Source: Microvirga pakistanensis
GTDB taxonomy: Bacteria > Pseudomonadota > Alphaproteobacteria > Rhizobiales > Beijerinckiaceae
Length of the DNA stretch: 64,000 nucleotides
Direction of reading: 5' to 3'
NCBI RefSeq assembly: GCF_004458765.1
Contig: NZ_SPJX01000710.1
Coordinates: 248,001 to 312,000, forward strand
Part shown: positions 56,898 through 64,000 of the stretch, piece after piece
Numbering within the stretch: the stretch's first letter is position 1
Layout of the letters: each line of letters opens with the position of its first letter
The notes under the pieces: generated by a model
Seen by the model: only the letters and a program-made list of their open reading frames with translations
Database searches by the model: none
What the model was told of the DNA's origin: nothing
Program-made: the position numbers and the translations under genes

Positions 56898-57425
56898 TTA
56901 ACCGTTGTCTGGCAATTCCGGGGGCGGTTCCGGCAGCTTCAGGATCAGCGGGTCGTGGCCGGTGGCGCGCAGGAACTTCAACAGGTCCTCCCGGGACACG
57001 CCGGTGGTCATGGAGTTCACCAGGGGATGGAAGTTCACCCGCTCGTGGTCCATGAGGTTGGCGTCGAGCACCATCGTGACCTTGCCCTGCGGGTCGTTCA
57101 CCACCGCAAACGCCGTGACCGAGCCCGGCTCGACCCCGAGCAGCTCCTTAAGCTGCTCGGCGGAGCCGAAGGAGAGGCGGCCGGAGGCGCCGAGAACCTC
57201 ATGGGTTCGCTTCAGGTCGATGGCGGTGTCGTGCTTGGCGGAGATCAGGAAGAAGCGCCCCTTCTTGTCCTTCACGAACAGGTTCTTGGAATGGGCACCC
57301 GGAATGCTGTCCTTGACGGCTTTCGATTCGGCCACCGTGAAGACCGGCGCGTGCTCGATCGTCTCGGACGGGATGCCCAGCGCATCCAGGCGGTCCAGGA
57401 GCTCTTTGGGGGAGAAATGGGCCAA
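56898..57425 (-). CDS. Prolyl-tRNA deacylase-like protein (YbaK/ProX type)
   Basis: 175 residues if started at the TTG at 57425, which has GGAG nine bases upstream (AHFSPKELLDRLDALGIP); a GTG at 57470 would add 15 residues. The YbaK domain motifs are HAPVFTVAES, GAHSKNLFVKDKKGRFFLISA, and NFHPLVNSMTTGVSREDLLKFL. It hydrolyses Ala-tRNA(Pro) as a trans-editing factor (ProX/PrdX-like) by family knowledge. Confidence 0.9.
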   Translation of the reverse strand: MAHFSPKELLDRLDALGIPSETIEHAPVFTVAESKAVKDSIPGAHSKNLFVKDKKGRFFLISAKHDTAIDLKRTHEVLGASGRLSFGSAEQLKELLGVEPGSVTAFAVVNDPQGKVTMVLDANLMDHERVNFHPLVNSMTTGVSREDLLKFLRATGHDPLILKLPEPPPELPDNG

Positions 57426-57576
57426 GACTGACAACTCCAACTGATGGCTGGCTTCTACCCACCCTGGCACCCGGGCTCAAGCGCCGCGTCAAAAAGTTTG
57501 GCGCAAACCCCTTGCCAAGCGGATCGATTTGGGGCAAATCAGCGGCCTCGCAACGATGCCTCGAGCATCGCGGAGC

Positions 57577-57651
57577 GCGGGTGTAGCTCAGGGGTAGAGC
57601 ACAACCTTGCCAAGGTTGGGGTCGAGGGTTCGAATCCCTTCGCCCGCTCCA
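57577..57651 (+). tRNA. tRNA-Gly (GCC anticodon)
   Basis: Acceptor GCGGGTG pairs with CGCCCGC (57641-57647), D arm TAGCTCAGGGGTAGAGC, anticodon loop centre TTGCCAA with GCC, T loop GGGTTCGAATCCC, discriminator T and an encoded CCA at 57649-57651. Complete cloverleaf. A terminator follows. Confidence 0.97.
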
Positions 57652-57680
57652 TTCTCTCAAATTCTGAGAGTTTCACGAAG

Positions 57681-57709
57681 GCCCGCCGTCAGGCGGGCTT
57701 TTCGTTTTT
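57681..57709 (+). terminator. Terminator of tRNA-Gly
   Basis: GCCCGCC-GTCA-GGCGGGC followed by TTTTCGTTTTT. Confidence 0.9.
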
Positions 57710-57773
57710 GCGGTCGACGTTTCAAGTGGATAAGGTCACATCCTTCCTTCTGGCCCACTGATCCGTTCAGCCC

Positions 57774-58937
57774 ATGCTCGTCATCAATGAAGTCTTCGCC
57801 GCAGGCTACCGCTCGCTGAGGCATATCCGCTTCCCGGTCGAGCCCCTCTCCGTGTTCGTCGGAGCGAACGGAACGGGCAAGACGAACCTCTACCGCTCGC
57901 TCCAGCTCCTGCAATCAGCCGCCGCCGGTACGCTCGCCCACGACCTTGCCGCCGAAGGCGGCTTCGATTCCGTCTATTGGGCAGGGCAACGCAGCGCCAA
58001 GGAACCGGTGCGGGTCAGGCTGGGCGTACGCCTGTCGGGGGACGGGGACGGCGGCTACAACCTCGAATATGCAGTCGAAACGGGACTAGTTAGATCCGCC
58101 GGCGGCGTAATCTATGGAGCGGGTTTTCTGCTGGAGCCGCAAATCAAGGCGGAGACGCTTGTCTACGAGGGGCCTCGACGTGAAAAAAAGCTCCTCGACC
58201 GGCAAGGCCCGCATGGTCATTGCCTCGACCAGGAGGGGCTGAAACGACTGCTAGGCGGCGAGATCCTGCCCTCCGAGACCGCCCTGAACTCTCTGCAGGA
58301 CGCCGCCGCCTTTCCCGATCTGCATCTCGCGCGGCGCACCATGCTGGAATGGCGATTTTTTCACGATTTCCGCACTGATGTCCGTTCGTCTCTGCGCCAG
58401 CCGTGCCTTGCGGTGACATCGCCGACGCTCGCCTCCGACGGTTCAAACCTGGCAGCGGTCTTCGCGACACTGGCTCATATCCGCGAGGATACCACCGATC
58501 TCGATCAGGCCTTCGACGATGCATTCCCCGGCGCGCGGCTCGTCATCCCCGAGCCCGACCGCTTCGCCACGTTCGGTGTCGTCTTTCCCGATTATCCGAA
58601 GCGCATTTTCCAGCCCTCCGAATTGTCGGACGGCACGCTGCATTTCCTGGCGCTCGCCGGTGCGCTCCTGTCCTATCGTCTGCCTCCCTTCATTGCCCTG
58701 AACGAGCCAGAGACGAGCCTGCATCCCGATCTGCTCGAGCCGCTCGCGCGCATGATCGTCTCCGCATCGAAACGCACGCAGGTGTGGCTCGTCACCCATT
58801 CCGAGCCGCTTGCCGAGGCAATCGCGCGTCATGGCGGCGTCTCGTCGCGGCGGGTCATCAAACGAAAGGGCGAGACCTGGATCGACGGTCTTCGGCTGAG
58901 CGGAGATTTCGTGGAGGAAGATCCAGAGTCTGTATGA
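57774..58937 (+). CDS. OLD/RecF-like AAA ATPase (COG4637-type)
   Basis: 387 residues: Walker A FVGANGTGKTNLYRSL, signature-like SELSDGTLHFLALAGALL, Walker B IALNEPETSLHPDLL, and H-motif VTHSEPLAEAI. An insertion of ~200 residues separates Walker A and B, as in SMC/OLD-like AAA_21 proteins. No TOPRIM nuclease is fused. Relatives exist both as lone housekeeping ATPases and in defence modules. It follows a tRNA gene but shows no att repeat or integrase. Function unknown. Confidence 0.88.
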   Translation: MLVINEVFAAGYRSLRHIRFPVEPLSVFVGANGTGKTNLYRSLQLLQSAAAGTLAHDLAAEGGFDSVYWAGQRSAKEPVRVRLGVRLSGDGDGGYNLEYAVETGLVRSAGGVIYGAGFLLEPQIKAETLVYEGPRREKKLLDRQGPHGHCLDQEGLKRLLGGEILPSETALNSLQDAAAFPDLHLARRTMLEWRFFHDFRTDVRSSLRQPCLAVTSPTLASDGSNLAAVFATLAHIREDTTDLDQAFDDAFPGARLVIPEPDRFATFGVVFPDYPKRIFQPSELSDGTLHFLALAGALLSYRLPPFIALNEPETSLHPDLLEPLARMIVSASKRTQVWLVTHSEPLAEAIARHGGVSSRRVIKRKGETWIDGLRLSGDFVEEDPESV

Positions 58938-59068
58938 AGGCGATCCTATGGCGCAGCCGAAAGGCCTCTGCTAACGCTTGCAGGACGGGAATTCCGATGC
59001 GATCTCGCCTTGGCCTCGAAAGGCATGGGGCGAGGTTCTAAAATCAAGGCACCACCCGGGAGGATTTC

Positions 59069-61465
59069 ATGGTCGACGCGCGGCACCTGAGCATTCTGGA
59101 GGAACTCGAGCGCAAGGTGCTCTGGCTATCGACCTGGACGATCCACAACGCCAATCACCTGCGCCCCAACGAGGATGGCTTGAAGATCGGCGGGCATCAG
59201 GCGTCCTCGGCGTCGCTCTCCACGATCCTGACGGCGCTCTACTTCGCGAGCCTGAGGCCCGAGGACCGGGTGGCGGTGAAACCCCATGCGAGCCCGATCT
59301 TCCACGCGATCCAGTATCTCTTCGGCAACCAGACCCGCGAGAAGCTGGAAAACTTCCGCGGCTACAAGGGCGCGCAATCCTATCCCTCCCGCACCAAGGA
59401 CGGCGACGACGTCGATTTCTCCACGGGCTCGGTGGGCTTAGGCGTCGCGCAGACGCTCTTCGCGAGCCTCGTGCAGGAATACGTGAAGGCCCACGGCTGG
59501 GCGAAGGACCGGCCCGAGGGCCGCATGATCTCGCTGGTGGGCGATGCGGAGATGGACGAGGGCAACATCTTCGAGGCGCTGCTCGAAGGCTGGAAGCACG
59601 GCGTGCGCAACACGTGGTGGATCGTCGACTACAACCGCCAGAGCCTGGACGCCGTGATCCGCGAAGGGTTGTGGGAGCGGTTCGAGGCGCTGTTCCGCAA
59701 TTTCGGCTGGGACGTGGTGATCCTCAAATACGGCTCGCTCATGCAGGAGGCTTTTACCGAGCCCGGCGGCGACAGGTTGAGGGCCTGGATCGACACCTGC
59801 CCGAACCAGCTTTATTCGGCGCTCACCTACCAGGGCGGAGCCGCGTGGCGCAGGCGCCTCCTCGACGATCTCGGCGATCAAGGCCCCGTCACGCGCCTCA
59901 TCGAGAGCCGCAGCGACGAGGAGCTGGCGCGGCTCATGTCCAATCTCGGCGGGCATGACCTGCCGAGCCTGCTGGAAGCCTTCGAAAGGGCGCGGGAGCA
60001 CGACCGGCCCGTGTGCTTCATCGCCTACACGATCAAGGGCTTCGGCCTACCGCTCGCCGGCCACAAGGACAACCATTCAGGCCTTCTGACCCCTGGGCAG
60101 ATGGAAACCTGGCGCGCGGCTCAGGGCGTGCGCCCGGGGCACGAATGGGACAAGTTCGAGGGCGTGACGATCCCACAGGCCGAGCTTGAGGAGTTCCTGA
60201 GGAAGGTGCCCTTCGTGCAGAAGGGGCGGCGGCGCTACTCGGCGCCGCGAGTGCCGGTCCCGGACACGCTCGCCTTCCCGGCGAATCCCGCCATGTCCAC
60301 GCAGCAGGGGTTCGGGCTCATCCTCAACGAGCTGGCGCGCTCGAATCAGGCGCTGGCCGACCGCATCGTCACCACCGCGCCGGACGTGACGGTCTCGACC
60401 AATCTCGGGGCCTGGGTGAACCGGCGCGGGCTCTTCGCCCGCAACAGCCTCGTCGATACCTTCAAAAAGGAAAGGATTCCCTCGACCTACAATTGGGAAT
60501 TCTCGCCTAAGGGCCAGCATCTCGAGCTCGGCATCGCGGAGATGAACCTGTTCATCCTGCTCTCCGCGCTGGGCCTCTCGCATTCGCTGTTCGGCGAGCG
60601 CATCCTGCCCATCGGCACGCTCTACGACCCGTTCATCTATCGCGGCGCGGACGCGCTGAATTATGCCTGCTACCAGGACGCCCGCTTCATGCTGGTGGCG
60701 ACGCCCTCGGGCGTGACGCTGGCGCCGGAGGGCGGCGCGCATCAATCCATCGGCACGCCCCTCGTGGGCCTGGCACAGGACGGCCTGGCATCATTCGAGC
60801 CCGCCTTCGTCGACGAACTCGCGATCATCATGCGCTGGGCCTTCGACTACATGCAGCGCAACGGCGAGGGCGAGCCGAACGAGACCACGTGGCTGCGCGA
60901 CGAGACCGGCGGCTCGGTCTACCTGCGCCTGTCCACCCGGACTCTCGAGCAGCCGCAGCGCGCCATGACGGAGGGCATGGCCGACGACATCATGGCGGGC
61001 GCCTATTGGCTCCGGAAGCCCGGACCGAATGCCCAGGTCGTCGTAGCCTATACGGGCGCGGTCGCGCCGGAGGCGATCGAGGCCGTGGGCCTCATGGCCG
61101 AGGACCGGCGCGACATCGGGCTGCTCGCCATCACCTCGGCGGACCGGCTCAACGCCGGCTGGACGGCGGCGCAGCGCGCCCGCGAGCGCGGCCTCGTCCA
61201 TGCGCGATCCCACGTGGAGCGGCTGCTTGGCCAGGTGCCGCCCCATTGCGGGCTGGTGACGGTGATCGACGGGCATCCGGCGACGCTCGCCTGGATGGGT
61301 TCCGTCATGGGCCACCGCACCCGCTCGCTCGGCGTGGAGCATTTCGGCCAGACGGGCACGATCAGGGATCTCTACCGCCACTTCGGCATCGACGCGCAGG
61401 GCATCATCGCGGCCGCCGAGATGATCGCGCCCGGCAAGCCCATGCGGTACCTGCGGGCCGTGTGA
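59069..61465 (+). CDS. AceE-type E1 dehydrogenase / transketolase-like enzyme
   Basis: 798 residues, homodimeric E1 family. The TPP/Mg motif is GDAEMDEGNIFEALLEGWKHGVRNTWWIVDYNRQS (about 155-190); other blocks are GGHQASSAS near residue 42, STGSVGLGVA at 120 and EFSPKGQHLELGIAEMNLF near 480. GGGAGGA precedes the ATG. AceE decarboxylates pyruvate, and MdeB acts on 2-oxobutyrate; no E2, E3 or methionine gamma-lyase gene is nearby and alphaproteobacteria normally use the PdhAB type, so the substrate is open. Ends nine bases before the convergent lysE-like gene. Confidence 0.87.
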   Translation: MVDARHLSILEELERKVLWLSTWTIHNANHLRPNEDGLKIGGHQASSASLSTILTALYFASLRPEDRVAVKPHASPIFHAIQYLFGNQTREKLENFRGYKGAQSYPSRTKDGDDVDFSTGSVGLGVAQTLFASLVQEYVKAHGWAKDRPEGRMISLVGDAEMDEGNIFEALLEGWKHGVRNTWWIVDYNRQSLDAVIREGLWERFEALFRNFGWDVVILKYGSLMQEAFTEPGGDRLRAWIDTCPNQLYSALTYQGGAAWRRRLLDDLGDQGPVTRLIESRSDEELARLMSNLGGHDLPSLLEAFERAREHDRPVCFIAYTIKGFGLPLAGHKDNHSGLLTPGQMETWRAAQGVRPGHEWDKFEGVTIPQAELEEFLRKVPFVQKGRRRYSAPRVPVPDTLAFPANPAMSTQQGFGLILNELARSNQALADRIVTTAPDVTVSTNLGAWVNRRGLFARNSLVDTFKKERIPSTYNWEFSPKGQHLELGIAEMNLFILLSALGLSHSLFGERILPIGTLYDPFIYRGADALNYACYQDARFMLVATPSGVTLAPEGGAHQSIGTPLVGLAQDGLASFEPAFVDELAIIMRWAFDYMQRNGEGEPNETTWLRDETGGSVYLRLSTRTLEQPQRAMTEGMADDIMAGAYWLRKPGPNAQVVVAYTGAVAPEAIEAVGLMAEDRRDIGLLAITSADRLNAGWTAAQRARERGLVHARSHVERLLGQVPPHCGLVTVIDGHPATLAWMGSVMGHRTRSLGVEHFGQTGTIRDLYRHFGIDAQGIIAAAEMIAPGKPMRYLRAV

Positions 61466-61474
61466 GGCGGAGCC

Positions 61475-62101
61475 TCAGGGCTGCCCCGCCCTGAAGGCCA
61501 CCGTCGCGAGCCCCGCGCCGATCAGAAGGGTGCCGCCGGTCCTGTTGACGAGGCCGATCATGCGCGGATTGCGCACGGCCTGGCGCGCCCGGGCGGCCAC
61601 AAGCGCGTAGGTGAGGGCGTTCGCGAAGGCCAGGATCAGGAAGGTTGCGGCGCACAGGCCGACCTGGGGCAGGAAGGCGAGCTCCGGATCGATGAACTGC
61701 GGCAGGAAGGCCACGAAGAACACGAGCCCCTTCGGATTGAGGGCGGTCACGAGCCATGCGTGAGCCAGCATCTTGAGCGATGAGGCCGTATCCGTGCGGG
61801 GTGCGACATCGAGGTTCTTGCCGGCCCGCCAGAGCTTGACGCCAAGCCACACGAGATAGGCCGCCCCGATCCATTTGAGGATCGTGAACACCGTCGTCGA
61901 TGCGGCCAGCAGGGCGCCGAGACCCAGCAAAGACAGGGTCATGGCCGTGAAGTCGCCGAGCGCGACGCCGACGGCCATGGGCAGGGCGGTGCGCCAGCCC
62001 TGCCCGAGGGCGTAGGACACGACCAGCAGAATGGTCGGGCCCGGAATGACGAGCAGCACGGCGGCAGCAGCCGTAAAGGCGAGCCAGGTCTCGAAGGGCA
62101 T
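61475..62101 (-). CDS. LysE/RhtB family amino-acid exporter
   Basis: 208 residues, six helices: FTAAAAVLLVIPGPTILLVVSYALGQGW (the IPGP motif), LKWIGAAYLVWLGVKLWRAG, and WLVTALNPKGLVFFVAFLPQFID. Substrate unknown. It diverges from an ABC exporter gene across 175 bases. Confidence 0.92.
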   Translation of the reverse strand: MPFETWLAFTAAAAVLLVIPGPTILLVVSYALGQGWRTALPMAVGVALGDFTAMTLSLLGLGALLAASTTVFTILKWIGAAYLVWLGVKLWRAGKNLDVAPRTDTASSLKMLAHAWLVTALNPKGLVFFVAFLPQFIDPELAFLPQVGLCAATFLILAFANALTYALVAARARQAVRNPRMIGLVNRTGGTLLIGAGLATVAFRAGQP

Positions 62102-62276
62102 GGGTTTTTTTCCTCTCCAGAGGCCAGAACTCAGCCACAGATCGTCCGGCCTGTCGAGACAACGGCCGAGCCTGCCGGGCGCGACACGGAAGCGCCGGTG
62201 CAGCGGAAGCGTTTGCCGGTCGGGGGCTTCACGTGCTAACTCGCGGGGCGTCACCACACGAGTCCCAAGCACCACC

Positions 62277-64000
62277 ATGGCCCGCAAAAGCCCTCTCAGC
62301 GGCAGCACCCTTCCCCTGGTCAAGCGCCTCTGGCGCGACTGGATGCGTCCGCATTCCAAGACGCTGGTGGCCGTGCTGGTGTTCGTCGGCCTGGTCTCGG
62401 GCGCGACGGGGCTCTATCCGGTGCTCATCAAGGCGGCCTTCGATGCCTTCGACACGAAGGATATCACGGCGATCTACCTCGCGCCGCTCTTCGTGATCGC
62501 GGTCACGTCCGTGAAGGGCTTCTCCCTGCTCGCGCTCACCATCCTGACCAACAGGGTGGTGACGCGCATCGAGGCGGACATGCAGACCAAGCTCTACGGC
62601 CACATGATCGAGGCGGACCTCGCCCAGATCGGACGCGAGAGCCCGGCGGCGCTCACCCAGCGCTTCACCACCGATTTCATGTTCATCAAGGAGGCGCTGA
62701 CCCGCCTCTCCACCGTGTTCCTGCGCGAGATCTCCACGGTAATCGCCCTGGTCGGCGCGATGGTCTGGATCGACCCGATGATGACGCTGGTGGCGGGGAT
62801 CACCATGCCGTTCTTCATCTATCCCGTGGAGAAGATCGGCCGCAAGCTGCGCCAGGTCGCCACCTCCACCCAGGTGCAGACCGGCCAGATGGCAGGCCTC
62901 ATCACGGAGAGCCTCGCAGGCACCCGCTTCGCCAAGACCTACCGGCTGGAGGGATACCTGAAGAACAAGGCGGCCGATACCTTCGACGAGATCCGCCGCC
63001 TTCGCATGAAGGGCGCGAATGCCCGCGGGCGGCTCGATCCGCTGCTCGAGGTCGGCGGCGGCGTCGCGGTGGCGGCGGTGCTCGTGCTGATCGGCCAGCG
63101 TATCCTCTCCAACAGCAGCACGGTCGGCGATTTCACCGGCTTCGTCAGCGCGCTTCTCCTGGCGGCTCAGCCGATTCGGGCGCTCGGCAACCTCAATGCC
63201 ATCGTGCAGGAAGCCGCCGCCGCCCTGCAGCGCACCTTCTCGATCATGGACGAGCCGCCCCTGATCCAGGACAGGCCGGATGCCAAGCCGCTGGCCCTCA
63301 AGGGCGGCGAAATCCGCTTCTCGGATCTTTCCTTCTCCTATACCGGTGAAGCGACTGCCCTCGACCGCGTGGACTTCGTGGCGGAGGCAGGCAGCACCAC
63401 GGCGCTGGTGGGCCGCTCCGGCTCCGGCAAGTCGACCCTGCTCTCCCTGGTGCCGCGCCTCTACGACGTGACCGGCGGCGCCATCCTCATCGACGGCCAG
63501 GACATCCGCCACGTGACGCTGGCGAGCCTGCGCCAGGCCATCGCCGTGGTGAGCCAGGACGTGGTGCTGTTCGACGACACCATTCGGGCCAACATCGCCT
63601 TTGGGCGCCCCGGCGCCTCGGAGGCGGAGATCGTCGAGGCCGCCAAGGCGGCGGCCGCCCATGACTTCATCCTGAAGCAGCCGGCCGGCTACGACACGGT
63701 GGTCGGCCCAGGCGGCGGCAGGCTGTCCGGCGGCGAGCGCCAGCGCGTCTCGCTGGCCCGCGCCTTCCTGAAGAACGCCCCGATCCTGCTGCTGGACGAG
63801 GCCACGAGCGCCCTCGATTCGGAGTCCGAGCGCCTGGTGCAGGCCGCCATCGGCAAGCTCATGAAGGGACGCACGACCCTCGTCATCGCCCATCGCCTCT
63901 CGACGGTGCGCGATGCGGACAAGATCGTGGTGATGGAGGCGGGGCGGGTCATCGAGATGGGGCCGCACGAAGCTCTTATCGCCAAGAAGGGCACCTATGC
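62277..64000 (+). CDS. MsbA-type ABC exporter, partial at right edge
   Basis: 575 residues visible and the end is outside the window. Six membrane helices in residues 25-300, then an ATPase domain: Walker A LVGRSGSGKSTLLSL, Q-loop VVSQDVVLFDD, signature LSGGERQRVSLARAF, Walker B PILLLDEATSALD, H-loop AHRLS. The half-transporter homodimer layout matches MsbA/multidrug lipid A flippases; the cargo is not assigned. Confidence 0.93.
   Translation, partial: MARKSPLSGSTLPLVKRLWRDWMRPHSKTLVAVLVFVGLVSGATGLYPVLIKAAFDAFDTKDITAIYLAPLFVIAVTSVKGFSLLALTILTNRVVTRIEADMQTKLYGHMIEADLAQIGRESPAALTQRFTTDFMFIKEALTRLSTVFLREISTVIALVGAMVWIDPMMTLVAGITMPFFIYPVEKIGRKLRQVATSTQVQTGQMAGLITESLAGTRFAKTYRLEGYLKNKAADTFDEIRRLRMKGANARGRLDPLLEVGGGVAVAAVLVLIGQRILSNSSTVGDFTGFVSALLLAAQPIRALGNLNAIVQEAAAALQRTFSIMDEPPLIQDRPDAKPLALKGGEIRFSDLSFSYTGEATALDRVDFVAEAGSTTALVGRSGSGKSTLLSLVPRLYDVTGGAILIDGQDIRHVTLASLRQAIAVVSQDVVLFDDTIRANIAFGRPGASEAEIVEAAKAAAAHDFILKQPAGYDTVVGPGGGRLSGGERQRVSLARAFLKNAPILLLDEATSALDSESERLVQAAIGKLMKGRTTLVIAHRLSTVRDADKIVVMEAGRVIEMGPHEALIAKKGTY

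Noticed and set aside
57577-57773. tRNA-Gly as an integration site with a mobile element downstream
   Set aside because: No integrase gene or second copy of the tRNA 3' end was seen in the following sequence.

Overview
This 64 kb window is GC-rich, densely coding DNA from an alphaproteobacterial chromosome. Gene order and gene content point to the Hyphomicrobiales (Rhizobiales), perhaps near Methylobacteriaceae/Microvirga; the genus is an inference from the sequence alone. The supporting blocks are acnA divergent from ccmABCDG, yciB-ftsY with mtaB-dapF, ffh-rpsP-rimM-trmD with rplS, and the dispersed leuC, leuD, leuB and asd genes. Three families of short palindromic intergenic repeats, which I recall from genomes of this order, also fit. 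No IS element, prophage, CRISPR array or replication origin was found. One tRNA gene, tRNA-Gly(GCC), is present.

0-13 kb: the end of a SCO1-type copper chaperone, a glnK-amtB operon behind a near-perfect sigma-54 promoter, tesB, a Ubi-type FAD hydroxylase, a large RTX/cadherin secreted protein with no transporter beside it, inorganic pyrophosphatase, a GNAT acetyltransferase with a CtrA-like box upstream, an orphan gene in a low-GC patch, and aconitase.

13-30 kb: cytochrome c maturation genes (ccmAB, then ccmCDG, split by an M23 peptidase and a repeat cluster), a YaiI/YqxD protein, a membrane class III nucleotide cyclase, yciB-ftsY, an RluA pseudouridine synthase, mtaB-dapF, an exported GyrI-like protein with a HAD phosphatase, a Tat-exported metallo-beta-lactamase-fold hydrolase, then a gene-poor, lower-GC stretch ending in an outer-membrane beta-barrel gene.

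30-47 kb: the ffh-rpsP-rimM-trmD translation/secretion operon, in which a repeat appears to be translated as part of RimM; an EamA transporter/Lrp regulator pair wedged between trmD and rplS; leuC, leuD and leuB separated by small accessory genes; and a phosphoesterase followed by an unusual protein kinase fused to a universal-stress domain.

47-64 kb: a molybdenum sulfite-oxidase-like enzyme, asd, an operon of carbonic anhydrase, threonine/serine dehydratase-like enzyme and DUF429 protein, a frameshifted and internally deleted CitE-type lyase pseudogene, a Trm112-LonN-CnoX protein-quality operon, a ProX-type deacylase, tRNA-Gly, an OLD/RecF-like ATPase, an orphan AceE-type E1 dehydrogenase, a LysE exporter, and an MsbA-type ABC exporter that runs off the end.

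Most of the window is housekeeping. The least ordinary points are the repeat-derived RimM extension, the kinase-stress-domain fusion operon, the decayed CitE gene, the transporter/regulator pair interrupting trmD-rplS, and the repeat families. I did not find a clearly new multi-gene system.
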